Shown here: positions 15,497 through 24,480 of the stretch, piece by piece
Position numbering within the stretch: the stretch's first letter is position 1
Layout: every line of letters starts with the position of its first letter
Assembly: GCA_028824295.1 (NCBI GenBank)
Contig: JAPPED010000015.1
Location: forward strand, 150,356-214,355
Direction of reading: 5' to 3'
DNA from: Rhodospirillales bacterium
Lineage (GTDB): Bacteria > Pseudomonadota > Alphaproteobacteria > TMED109
Length of the DNA stretch: 64,000 nucleotides
The notes under the pieces: model-generated
Told to the model about the DNA's origin: nothing
Database searches by the model: none
The model's input: the letters and a program-made list of their open reading frames with translations, nothing else
Translations under genes and position numbers: made by a program

Positions 15497-18148
15497 ATGG
15501 CGACTGCCACGACCACATCGGAAATTCGTGCCGCGTTCCTAGATTACTTTCGGGCGCACGGGCACGAAGTGCTCCCGTCGTCGCCGCTCGTGCCGCGCAA
15601 CGACCCCACGCTGCTGTTCACCAGCGCCGGCATGGTGCAATTCAAGAACATCTTTACCGGCCAGGAGACGCGCAGCCATCCGCGCGCTGCCACGTCGCAG
15701 AAGTGTCTACGGGCCGGCGGCAAGCACAACGACCTTGAGAACGTCGGCTACACCGCCCGGCATCACACATTCTTTGAAATGCTCGGGAACTTCAGTTTCG
15801 GCGACTATTTCAAGGAACAGGCCATTGAGCACGCCTGGACGCTGGTGACGAGGGAGTTTGGCGTCGCTTCCGACCGGTTGCTCGCGACGGTCTATGCGGA
15901 CGATGACGAGGCATACGATCTCTGGCGGAAGATTTCCGGGTTACCTGAAGAGCGTATTTTGCGGATTGCCACTTCTGACAATTTCTGGGCTATGGGCGAC
16001 ACCGGCCCGTGCGGTCCGTGTTCGGAGCTCTTCTTTGATCACGGAGACCAGATACCCGGCGGCCCACCCGGCAGCCCCGATGAAGACGGGGACCGGTTCG
16101 TCGAGATCTGGAACCTCGTATTCATGCAATACGAACAGGAATCCTCTGACCACCGGGTCCTGCTGCCACGACCTTCAATCGACACCGGTATGGGGCTGGA
16201 ACGCATGGCGGCCGTCATGCAGGGGTTTACGGACAATTACGACATCGACCTGTTTCGCACCCTGATCGAAGCGTCGAAGGCGGCGACGGGCGCGGACGAG
16301 AACGAGGGGCGCTCGGTCTCGCACCGGGTGATCGCGGATCACCTGCGCGCTTCGGCGTTCGTCATTGCGGAAGGCGTGCTCCCGTCAAACGAGGGGCGCG
16401 GTTACGTGCTGCGCCGCATCGCGCGGCGAGCCATGCGGCATGCCCATCTGTTGGGCGCCCGCGAGCCGGTATTGTGGAAAATCGCCGGAAGTGTCGTTGC
16501 GGAAATGGGAGACGCTTTCCCGGAACTTGCCCATGCCCGCACATTGATTGCGGAGACCTTGAAGGGCGAGGAGACGAGATTTGGCGAAACGCTCGAACGC
16601 GGCATGCGCCTGCTCGCGAACGAGACGTCGAAGCTTGCAGACGGTGCCGCGTTGCCTGGAGCAACCGCGTTCCAACTCTATGACACGTATGGTTTCCCCA
16701 TCGACCTGACGGAAGACATTTTGCGGAGCGAGGGGCGCGCGTTGGACCGGGCCGGGTTTGAGGCAGCAATGGCAGAGCAACGTAGGAAGGCGCGCGCCGC
16801 ATGGTCGGGAACGGGAGACACCAAAGCGGAGCGGGTCTGGTTTGAGGTTCGTGATGAGGCCGAACCCACTGAGTTTCTGGGCTACGCCGGGACCAGTGCG
16901 GAGGCGGTGGTGTCGGCGATCGTGACCGATGGCGAGCAGGTTCGTGTAGCCGATTCGGCCAGTGGGACCATCGGCGTGATATGCAACCAAACTCCGTTCT
17001 ACGCTGAAGGTGGAGGTCAGGTCGGCGACACCGGTACGATCCGTTGGCCCAACGGAGCCATGACGGTGTCGGATACCCACTCCCGCGCCGAAGCACTCCA
17101 CGTCCATTACGGGACCGTCAACGAAGGCGAATTACGCGTTGGCGAGGCGGTCGAGCTCGCTGTCGACGAGGATCGGCGCGCGGGCTTACGGATTCATCAC
17201 TCGGCAACCCACCTGTTGCACGCCGCGTTGCGCGAGCGCCTCGGCGGGCACGTCATCCAGAAGGGATCCCTGGTTGCCCCTGACCGCCTCCGCTTCGATA
17301 TCAGCCACCCGCGTGCAGTTACTGCTGAAGAGCTCGAGGACATCGAGTGCAAGGTCAATGGCTGGATACGGGCGAACGCGTCGGTGGAAACCCGACTTCT
17401 ACCGCCGGATGACGCCATGAATTCCGGCGCGCTCGGCTTGTTTGGGGAGAAATACGGCGATGAAGTACGGGTGGTTCGCATGGGCGCGGAGGCCGGCCCG
17501 ACGTTTTCGCTCGAACTGTGCGGAGGAACGCATGTGGGCCGAACCGGCGAGATAGGCGTTCTGAAGATCGTTTCGGAGTCGGCGCTCGCTTCCGGCGTGC
17601 GCCGACTGGAGGCGGTAGTGGGCCCCGCCGCGTTGAAGCTGTTCCAGGACCACGCCCATGTGCTTGACGGGCTTGCCGCCGGTCTAGGGGTTCGGCAGAA
17701 CGAACTCGCGAATCGTATTGAGCGGCTCCTGAAGGAACGGCGCGAACTCGAACGTACGATTGAGGACCTGCGCCAGAAGCTTGCTCGCGGAGATACCGAA
17801 ACTACTGCCCCGACCGAAATCGCCGGCGTGCGCGTTGCGGGAAGGGTTCTCGACGGCGTCCCTCCGAAGGTGCTTCGCGGCCAAGCCGAAGAGCTGAGGA
17901 ACACTCTGGGAAGCGGCTTGGCGGTAGTGGTGACGTCCTTCGAAGGGAAAGGTTCGTTGGTGGTCGCCGTCAGCGAGGACCTGACGAATCGATTTGATGC
18001 AGTGGACCTGGTGCAGGCCGGCGTGGCGGCGCTCGGCGGGCGAAAGGGAGGCGGCCGTCGCGACATGGCCCAAGGCGGCGGGCCCGATGGTGCGGCCACC
18101 CGGAAGGCCCTGCAGGCCGTGCAGCAGGCCATTGGCGAGACGGGCTAG
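15497..18148 (+). CDS. alaS: Alanyl-tRNA synthetase
   Basis: Class II aminoacyl-tRNA synthetase of 883 residues that charges tRNA-Ala. The N-terminal catalytic domain covers about 1-250 (motif 1 region PSSPLVPRNDPTLLFTSAGM), followed by a tRNA-recognition domain to about 460. The editing domain carries the zinc motif HHSATHLLH near 570 and CGGTHVG near 675. The C-terminal oligomerisation/DHHA1 region has a predicted coiled coil near 740-775. Length and motifs match full-length bacterial AlaRS. It is monocistronic by position and convergent with icd, with only 13 bp between the stop codons. Confidence 0.97.
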   Translation: MATATTTSEIRAAFLDYFRAHGHEVLPSSPLVPRNDPTLLFTSAGMVQFKNIFTGQETRSHPRAATSQKCLRAGGKHNDLENVGYTARHHTFFEMLGNFSFGDYFKEQAIEHAWTLVTREFGVASDRLLATVYADDDEAYDLWRKISGLPEERILRIATSDNFWAMGDTGPCGPCSELFFDHGDQIPGGPPGSPDEDGDRFVEIWNLVFMQYEQESSDHRVLLPRPSIDTGMGLERMAAVMQGFTDNYDIDLFRTLIEASKAATGADENEGRSVSHRVIADHLRASAFVIAEGVLPSNEGRGYVLRRIARRAMRHAHLLGAREPVLWKIAGSVVAEMGDAFPELAHARTLIAETLKGEETRFGETLERGMRLLANETSKLADGAALPGATAFQLYDTYGFPIDLTEDILRSEGRALDRAGFEAAMAEQRRKARAAWSGTGDTKAERVWFEVRDEAEPTEFLGYAGTSAEAVVSAIVTDGEQVRVADSASGTIGVICNQTPFYAEGGGQVGDTGTIRWPNGAMTVSDTHSRAEALHVHYGTVNEGELRVGEAVELAVDEDRRAGLRIHHSATHLLHAALRERLGGHVIQKGSLVAPDRLRFDISHPRAVTAEELEDIECKVNGWIRANASVETRLLPPDDAMNSGALGLFGEKYGDEVRVVRMGAEAGPTFSLELCGGTHVGRTGEIGVLKIVSESALASGVRRLEAVVGPAALKLFQDHAHVLDGLAAGLGVRQNELANRIERLLKERRELERTIEDLRQKLARGDTETTAPTEIAGVRVAGRVLDGVPPKVLRGQAEELRNTLGSGLAVVVTSFEGKGSLVVAVSEDLTNRFDAVDLVQAGVAALGGRKGGGRRDMAQGGGPDGAATRKALQAVQQAIGETG

Positions 18149-18161
18149 GGCTCTGGTCGGC

Positions 18162-19373
18162 TCAGAGGGCCTGTCTCAGATTTTCGGCAATCGCGTCAAG
18201 GAACGGTTCGGTTTCTAGCCAACCTTGGGCCGGACCGACGAGCAGGGCAAGATCCTTGGTCATCTTGCCGGATTCGACCGTATCCTGGCACACGCGCTCG
18301 AGCGTTTGGGCAAACCGCTGTACCTCTGGCGTGTCGTCGAATCGGCCGCGGTGCCACAGTCCCCGCGTCCAGGCGAAAATCGATGCGATTGGGTTGGTCG
18401 AAGTCGCTTCACCTTTCTGGTAGGCCCGGTAGTGCCGGGTGACGGTACCGTGGGCCGCTTCCGCCTCGATCGTCTGTCCGTCGGGGGTCATCAGCACCGA
18501 GGTCATGAGGCCAAGCGACCCAAATCCCTGCGCAACGAGATCAGATTGAACGTCACCGTCGTAGTTCTTGCAGGCCCATACGAAACCGCCGTCCCACTTG
18601 ACTGCGCTGGCCACCAGATCGTCGATTAGACGGTGATCGTATTCCAGGCCGGCTTCGTTGAAGCTCGTGGCGAACTCGGCGTCGAAGATCTCCTGGAAGA
18701 TGTCCCGGAATCTTCCATCATATTGTTTCAAGATGGTGTTCTTGGTCGACAGATAGACCGGCATCTTGAGATTGAGGCCGTACCGCAGACAAGCCCTAGC
18801 GAAGCCTCGGATGGATTCGTCCAAGTTGTACATCCCCAGCGCAATACCGGCCTCCCGGAATCGAAACACTTCGGTTTCGGTGGGCGATTCCCGCCCGTCC
18901 GGTTCGAAGCGCATCACAAGGCGCCCCGGGCCGGGGACCTGCAACTCGGTGGCGCGGTACTGATCACCGAACGCATGCCGACCAATTACGATCGGCTTGG
19001 ACCAGCCAGGCACATACTTGGGAATGTTGCGGCAGATGATCGGCTCACGAAACACCGTGCCGCCGAGGATGTTGCGGATGGTCCCGTTCGGGGACCGCCA
19101 CATTTTCTTCAGGCCGAATTCGGAGACTCGATCCTCGTCGGGAGTGATGGTCGCGCATTTGACGCCGACACCGTGTTCACGGATGGCGTGTGCCGCCTCC
19201 ACCGTCACTTTGTCGTCGGTCTGATCGCGGCTCCTGACGTGCAGGTCGTAGCTGACCAGGTCCACGTCGAGATGGGGGAGAATGAGACGCTCCCGGATCA
19301 TTTCCCAGATGATCCGGGCCATTTCGTCCCCCTCTAGTTCGACGAGAGGGGAAGCAACCTTGATCTTGCTCAC
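18162..19373 (-). CDS. icd: NADP-dependent isocitrate dehydrogenase (homodimeric, eukaryote-like type)
   Basis: Enzyme of 403 residues that oxidises isocitrate to 2-oxoglutarate with NADP+ in the TCA cycle. The substrate motif [18 protein letters not shown] lies near residue 95, and the metal-binding region [15 protein letters not shown] near 285. The first residues, (V)[17 protein letters not shown], align with the usual start of alphaproteobacterial enzymes. I therefore chose GTG 19373 rather than the ATG at 19442, which would add 23 unrelated residues and overlap the LOG-family gene. It ends tail-to-tail with alaS. Confidence 0.95.
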   Translation of the reverse strand: MSKIKVASPLVELEGDEMARIIWEMIRERLILPHLDVDLVSYDLHVRSRDQTDDKVTVEAAHAIREHGVGVKCATITPDEDRVSEFGLKKMWRSPNGTIRNILGGTVFREPIICRNIPKYVPGWSKPIVIGRHAFGDQYRATELQVPGPGRLVMRFEPDGRESPTETEVFRFREAGIALGMYNLDESIRGFARACLRYGLNLKMPVYLSTKNTILKQYDGRFRDIFQEIFDAEFATSFNEAGLEYDHRLIDDLVASAVKWDGGFVWACKNYDGDVQSDLVAQGFGSLGLMTSVLMTPDGQTIEAEAAHGTVTRHYRAYQKGEATSTNPIASIFAWTRGLWHRGRFDDTPEVQRFAQTLERVCQDTVESGKMTKDLALLVGPAQGWLETEPFLDAIAENLRQAL

Positions 19374-19425
19374 GGAATGCGCGCTCCAAATGACAAAGAT
19401 GAGTGACTGCAGGGGATGACTACGT

Positions 19426-20067
19426 TTAGCCGCCAGGTGCAACCGACGCCGGTGTTGCGAGCTGCTCGCTCACTGCCTGAACCGCCGCCTCGGCGGATTC
19501 CACCTTGATCACCATTGAATCAAGAATGTCGGGAAGAAATTTCTGTTCGACCATGCGTTCGAGCATCGCGAACATCGGCGCCCAGTACTGATCGATATCG
19601 ATCACCACGATGGGGCGCGGGTGTTGCTTGAGTTCGCGCAGCACCAGCGTTTCCATGATCTCGTCCATGGTTCCGATCGCACCGGGGAGCGCTACACAGA
19701 TGTCAGAGGCGTTGAACATCATGGTTTTGCGATCAGCCAGTGAATCCACGACCACCGTTCGCTCCAGCGCTGAATGCATTTCTTGCATGGACGCAATGTA
19801 GATGGGGATGAAACCGGTCGTACGTACGCCTGCTTCCAGGGCGCCGTCGGTTACGGCGCCCATAAGCCCATGCTGTGAACCGCCGGTGACAAGACCGTAG
19901 CCAGCTTCGCCCAGCTTCCGACCCAGCTCGCGGGCCTCCTCGGCAAACCTAGGGTTGCTGCCCACCCGCGAACCACAAAACACCAGCACGGTGCGCTTCT
20001 TACCATCTTCCGAGCGGCTACGTTGATCGCACGCAGGTAGCGTCGTCCTGCCCAAAGACTGTTCCAT
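19426..20067 (-). CDS. LOG-family nucleoside 5'-monophosphate phosphoribohydrolase
   Basis: Protein of 213 residues with the Rossmann-like LOG/lysine-decarboxylase-like fold. These enzymes release the base from cytokinin or other nucleotide monophosphates. It shows [14 protein letters not shown] near 60, the conserved Arg-Lys pair in [10 protein letters not shown] near 110, and PGAIGTMDE near 128, where the family signature is PGGxGTxxE. The second glycine of the signature is alanine here, while the catalytic Glu is kept. About 24 residues precede the usual N terminus. Older annotations may call such proteins 'lysine decarboxylase', which is a misnomer. It lies just upstream of icd on the same strand. 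Confidence 0.85.
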   Translation of the reverse strand: MEQSLGRTTLPACDQRSRSEDGKKRTVLVFCGSRVGSNPRFAEEARELGRKLGEAGYGLVTGGSQHGLMGAVTDGALEAGVRTTGFIPIYIASMQEMHSALERTVVVDSLADRKTMMFNASDICVALPGAIGTMDEIMETLVLRELKQHPRPIVVIDIDQYWAPMFAMLERMVEQKFLPDILDSMVIKVESAEAAVQAVSEQLATPASVAPGG

Positions 20068-20202
20068 CTACAACCCGTCTCAAGACGCGGTGAACCTACC
20101 GGCCCCCCGCGGGTTCGTCCAGCAAAAGTCACGTTCCGTGTCTGGGAGTGATTTAGCTCTTCCGGATGGCCGATCCAGCATCTGGCGGCCCGGTGATTCG
20201 CC

Positions 20203-20265
20203 GGCTGCCAAGCAGCCTTGAAACAGGCAGTCGCACAGGGCGGGACCGACCGAACGCGACGGTCC
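20203..20265 (-). terminator. Hairpins downstream of trkH
   Basis: Two inverted repeats follow the trkH stop on the minus strand: GGACCG/CGGTCC (20265-20260 with 20248-20243), then GGCTGC-TTG-GCAGCC (20217-20203), a tight 6-bp stem with a 3-base loop. Neither has a T run, so this is a possible terminator region only. Confidence 0.35.
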
Positions 20266-20267
20266 GT

Positions 20268-21650
20268 CTACCGGGTCCAAAACCAGGGGCTGAGCACCGC
20301 TACGAGGGCGATCACCTCAAATCGTCCAAGCAGCATCCCGGCCATCAACACCGTCGTGCCAGTGGAGCCGCCCGGAACCGTTACTGCACCGACGAGAGTG
20401 GACATGCCTGGGCCCGTATTGGTGAGCGCGGCCACTGCGCCCAAGATGGCGTCTTCCGCAGTCACTCCAGTCACGGAAAGGAGCGCCGCCAATCCAGCGC
20501 AGGCGCTGAACCAAAGGACCGCAAACGCGAACAGAGCCGAGACCAAGCCCGGTTCTGCAGTCTGACCGCCATAGCGCAGAGTTCGGACTTCATGGGGCTG
20601 CACACCGCGATTCAGCTCGTTCCAGATGACCGCGCCCAGGAGCCATGCGCGGCGGAGACGAAGGCCGCCTGAAGCTCCAGCCACCGAGCCGCCGACGACC
20701 GCGAGAGCAAGCAGCGGCGTAATGGAGGCGTCTCGAGCCTCGGTTACGATGCCGGACGTGCTGATCAGGGAGGCGGTGACAAAGAAACTGTCGATCAGGC
20801 CCATGTCCGGCACTGCCAGCCAAGCGAAGCTGATACCTCCCGCCACCAATGCCGCCAACAGCAACGTTTCCCGGTTCCGGACCATCGCGGCGATCAACAC
20901 GCGGGGCTGATTAGGGGTGCCGGGAAACCACAGGGCGCCGATGAGCATGAAGACGCCCAGAATCAGTTGGGTGCCGGCGCCCGGAATCGAGGACGGATAG
21001 CCCTTGGGGTCACCGCCGGTCGCGATTGCGGATAGCGCGTACAGGACACCGTCAAACGCACTCACTCCGCCAGAGAAGAGAAGAAATACACAAGTCACTG
21101 TCAGCGCCGCATAGGCGACCGTGACCCCGCGGAACACCGAGGGCACCAAGCTGCTGACGCCGGCGGTCGATCCCGGGGTTGCGAACGCGGCACCGCCCAG
21201 CCCGGCCGGAAGAAACACGATGGCAGCCAGCAGGAGCGTGGTCAGACCTCCGATCCACTGCAGCACGGCCCGCCAGAGCACAAGGGCAGGGTCAGCCCCG
21301 CCGATCTGAATCGACCAGTAACCTGTGGTGGTAACGGCGGAGACGGAATCGAACAGCGCGGCATAGGGATCGGCCCCTGCAACCCAGAACGGAATGAGCC
21401 CGCCGATTGAAAGGGCCCCCCAGATCGCGGCCGCGCTAAGCAGGGCCGTCCTCCTCGTCCAGCTGCGGCCACGACTGCGAGTGGCGAGAAGTATTCCGCC
21501 GCTGACGAAGAGAGTACCGGTCGTCAGCAGCAGAAATCCACCCGCTGATGGAAGTCCGTCAAACCATGCCCAGAAGCCGACGACTCCTGCGAGCAGCCCT
21601 TCGGCACCCAGCGCCAACGCCAGGGCTCGCGAAATGGAGGCGAGTACCAC
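20268..21650 (-). CDS. trkH: TrkH-type potassium uptake channel subunit
   Basis: Polytopic membrane protein of 460 residues in the TrkH/KtrB superfamily. The four pore-loop segments with filter glycines are recognisable: VTTTGYWS near 109, SAIATGGDP near 208, SLISTSGIV near 297 and ALTNTGPGM near 416. It would conduct K+ into the cytoplasm together with the TrkA gating ring. The start is GTG at 21650, directly abutting the trkA stop (21651), so both are probably translated from one message. It is the last gene of the run that starts with ntrB. Confidence 0.92.
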   Translation of the reverse strand: MVLASISRALALALGAEGLLAGVVGFWAWFDGLPSAGGFLLLTTGTLFVSGGILLATRSRGRSWTRRTALLSAAAIWGALSIGGLIPFWVAGADPYAALFDSVSAVTTTGYWSIQIGGADPALVLWRAVLQWIGGLTTLLLAAIVFLPAGLGGAAFATPGSTAGVSSLVPSVFRGVTVAYAALTVTCVFLLFSGGVSAFDGVLYALSAIATGGDPKGYPSSIPGAGTQLILGVFMLIGALWFPGTPNQPRVLIAAMVRNRETLLLAALVAGGISFAWLAVPDMGLIDSFFVTASLISTSGIVTEARDASITPLLALAVVGGSVAGASGGLRLRRAWLLGAVIWNELNRGVQPHEVRTLRYGGQTAEPGLVSALFAFAVLWFSACAGLAALLSVTGVTAEDAILGAVAALTNTGPGMSTLVGAVTVPGGSTGTTVLMAGMLLGRFEVIALVAVLSPWFWTR

Positions 21651-23042
21651 TTAGAGCTTGACGGTTCCGAATGCAGCCTCGAGCGCCTGGACCTTCTCGT
21701 GGGTAACGAGGACAATGACTCGGTCGTGAGGGCGGATCACGGTGTCTCCGACCGGCAATATCACTTCGCCGTTTCGCACGATGGCACCGACCGCGATGTC
21801 GGAATCCAGTTTCAGGTTGCGGAGCGAAGTTCCGGCAATGTTGGAAGTGTCGAGCGCTTCGTAGTCCATGACTTCGGCACGTCCGTCATGCAGGGTATGG
21901 ACAGCTTGGACGCGTCCGCGCCGCACCCATCGCAGGATCTTGGACACCGTCGCCGACCGGGGAACGATAGCCTGGTCGATCCCGAGCTGGCTTAGCAGGG
22001 AGCCGTACTTGTTGTCGTGCGTCACCGTCGCTGCGTAGGGACAGCCCTTTTGTTTGGCCAGCGCCGAAACAAGCGTGTTGACCTCGTCGTTCTCGGTGAC
22101 TGCGAGGAGCATCGCCGCGTCGTGCACTCCGGCTTCTTCCAGCACGCCGTCGTCACGCGGGTCGCCGACTAGGACCTTCATGCCGTCGAGAATTTCGTCC
22201 GCCTGATGGGCGATATTCGGATCGGCCTCGAGAATCGTCACGCCCTCGGCTGACTCCTGTTTGGCAATCCGTTGCGCGACCAACCGGCCTAGGTTGCCGC
22301 CCCCGACAATCAGGATGCGTCGAGATGCCTCGATGTCCCGCCCAAAGGAACGGAGTACGCGATTGACGCGGTTGGCTTCCGTGACGACGAAGACCTCGTC
22401 TCCGACGGTCAGCGTCTCGTCTTTCCTGGGCACGATCCCGACACCGTCACGCACGATATAGACAACCCTGGCGTGGAGTTCGGGAAACAGCTCCGTCAGC
22501 TCGTGCAGGGGATGCGACAGGACCGGCGACTGTTGGTCCAGCTTCATGCCGATGAGCTGGACCCGGCCGCCCACAAAACCGACGGCATCGCTTGCCCCGG
22601 GCAGTGCGACCAGTCGTGACAGCGCGATTGCCACCTCTCGTTCCGGCACAATGATCTCGGCTGGCAGGTCGTTACGGCCGTATAGCTGCGGCCAGTCCTC
22701 CTCCTGGTAGGCCGGGTTGCTGACGCGGGCAATGCGCGTTCGAATCGAAAACACGCTGTGTGCCACCTGGCAGGCAACCATATTGGTCTCGTCGCTCCGG
22801 GTAACAGCTACCAGCAGATTCGCATTGTCGGCGCCGGCATCGCGCAGCACGGGAGGATGCGCCGGGTGCCCGTGGAGAGTTTCGATTCCAGCCGTGTCCC
22901 GGCGCGCCCGATCCAGGAATTCGGCTTCCTGGGCGACCAGCGTGACCGCGGCTGCTTCCTCCTCGGCAAGGTGCCGGGCGATGCTGCGGCCAACCTCCCC
23001 GGCCCCACAGACGATGGCCCGGAACTGGGCGTCTTCGTTCAC
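21651..23042 (-). CDS. trkA: TrkA, NAD-binding gating subunit of Trk potassium transporter
   Basis: Cytoplasmic protein of 463 residues with the duplicated RCK layout: two Rossmann nucleotide-binding domains (GAGEVGRS near 12, GGGNLGRL near 242) each followed by an RCK-C ligand domain. It binds NAD(H) or ATP and gates TrkH, encoded directly downstream. The GTG start overlaps the ntrX stop (GTGA, 23039-23042). The ntrX-trkA linkage is typical of alphaproteobacteria. Confidence 0.95.
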   Translation of the reverse strand: MNEDAQFRAIVCGAGEVGRSIARHLAEEEAAAVTLVAQEAEFLDRARRDTAGIETLHGHPAHPPVLRDAGADNANLLVAVTRSDETNMVACQVAHSVFSIRTRIARVSNPAYQEEDWPQLYGRNDLPAEIIVPEREVAIALSRLVALPGASDAVGFVGGRVQLIGMKLDQQSPVLSHPLHELTELFPELHARVVYIVRDGVGIVPRKDETLTVGDEVFVVTEANRVNRVLRSFGRDIEASRRILIVGGGNLGRLVAQRIAKQESAEGVTILEADPNIAHQADEILDGMKVLVGDPRDDGVLEEAGVHDAAMLLAVTENDEVNTLVSALAKQKGCPYAATVTHDNKYGSLLSQLGIDQAIVPRSATVSKILRWVRRGRVQAVHTLHDGRAEVMDYEALDTSNIAGTSLRNLKLDSDIAVGAIVRNGEVILPVGDTVIRPHDRVIVLVTHEKVQALEAAFGTVKL

Positions 23043-24475
23043 GGTGTCTCCTGCTTGGAGCCGGTCTCGTCGGATATGCCCAGGAGCCGCAGCTTGCGAT
23101 GCAGCGATGTGCGTTCCATGCCGACGAAAGCGGCCGTGCGCGTGATGTTGCCACCGAAACGCGCGAGTTGAGACGACAGGTACTGGCGTTCGAACTGTTC
23201 CCGGGCGGCCTTCAGCGGGTGGCTCATGATCGAGTCAGTTCCGAAGCCCCCGCCGGTTTCTCCGTGTTCGTAGAGTACGTCGTCGGGCAGCATCGAAGCC
23301 CGCACCGGACTGGCTTCCGAATCCGGTGCCAGGATCAGGACGCGCTCGATCACGTTTCGAAGTTGGCGAACGTTCCCGCGCCAGTTGTAGGCCTGCAGTC
23401 GGGCTTCCGCTTCTGCGTCAATTGGGCGCGGTGGCCTGCCCAGCGCCCGCGCGCATTGCGTCATGCAATGCCAGGCCAAGGCCGGAATGTCTTCCCGGCG
23501 TTCAGCCAGGGACGGCACGCGAATGGGCACGACGTTGATTCGGTAGTACAGGCTGGCCGACAGCCGGTCCTGGCGGATGTAGGTTTCGGGGTCCACGCTG
23601 GTTGAGGCGACGACACGAACGTCCACCTTTACGGGGGTTTGCCCGCCCACTCGCATGAAGCTGGGATTCTGGAGTGCCCGCAGCAGCCACGACTGGGCGT
23701 CCATCGACATTTCGGCGACTTCATCCACGAACAGTGTGCCGCCGTGGGCCTGCTCAAGCTGGCCGACGCGAAGGATGCGTCCGCTTTCATCCTCGCGGCC
23801 GAACAATTCCTCCTCGAATCGGTCGGCCGACGTGCGCGGAGCGTTCATCACGACAAACGGGGCATTGCGACGGTGCGATTGGGCGTGAATGGCGCGGGCT
23901 GCGGTCTCCTTGCCGGAACCGGGTTCCCCGGTGATCAGGACCCGGCTATTCGTGGTCGCCACGCGCGCGATCGCGTTCTTGAGGGCACGAATGGCCGGCG
24001 AAGTCCCCACAATCGCGTCCGTGGTGCCGGTGCGGTTCACCAGCACGGCATTTTCTCGGCGAAGATGCTGGGTCTCCAGGCTCCGCTTAACCACGTGCAG
24101 CAGCAGTCCGCTGTCGAACGGTTTTTCGAGGAAGTCGACCGCGCCGAGATTCATGGCGTCAACAGCAGTGCGTACTGATCCGTGCCCGCTGATCATGACG
24201 ACCGGGAGGCCCTGAAATCGAGTGCCGATCGTCTCCAGGAGGTCGATGCCTTCTCGTTCGCCGTTGCGAAGCCAGATGTCGAGCAGCACAAGCGAAGGTA
24301 CCCGTTCCGCCAAGGCGGCCAGCGCGCTATCGGTGTCGCTGGCCATTCGCGTCGTGTACCCCTCGTCCTGTAGCAAGTCCTGCACCGCCGCACAGATGTC
24401 CGGCTCGTCATCGACGATCAATATCTCGCCCATCCAATTGGTCGCCGTTCGAGAATTCTTGGACGAGGTGACCAT
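23039..24475 (-). CDS. ntrX: NtrX response regulator (NtrC-family, lacking GAFTGA loop)
   Basis: Regulator of about 478 residues. The receiver domain covers about 15-135 (ILIVDDEPD; phospho-Asp in LLDIWLRNG), then an AAA+ domain with Walker A GEPGSGKET and a Fis-type helix-turn-helix at the C terminus (NITRTAAFVGMERTSLHRKL). The sigma-54-contact loop GAFTGA is absent: after EEELFG the chain reads REDESGRILRVGQLE. It is therefore unlikely to drive sigma-54 open-complex formation and may act as a repressor or ordinary activator, as described for several NtrX proteins. It starts at ATG 24475, or possibly ATG 24433, nearer the usual N terminus. The cognate kinase NtrY is encoded directly upstream. 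Confidence 0.92.
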   Translation of the reverse strand: MVTSSKNSRTATNWMGEILIVDDEPDICAAVQDLLQDEGYTTRMASDTDSALAALAERVPSLVLLDIWLRNGEREGIDLLETIGTRFQGLPVVMISGHGSVRTAVDAMNLGAVDFLEKPFDSGLLLHVVKRSLETQHLRRENAVLVNRTGTTDAIVGTSPAIRALKNAIARVATTNSRVLITGEPGSGKETAARAIHAQSHRRNAPFVVMNAPRTSADRFEEELFGREDESGRILRVGQLEQAHGGTLFVDEVAEMSMDAQSWLLRALQNPSFMRVGGQTPVKVDVRVVASTSVDPETYIRQDRLSASLYYRINVVPIRVPSLAERREDIPALAWHCMTQCARALGRPPRPIDAEAEARLQAYNWRGNVRQLRNVIERVLILAPDSEASPVRASMLPDDVLYEHGETGGGFGTDSIMSHPLKAAREQFERQYLSSQLARFGGNITRTAAFVGMERTSLHRKLRLLGISDETGSKQETP

Positions 24476-24480
24476 GATGA

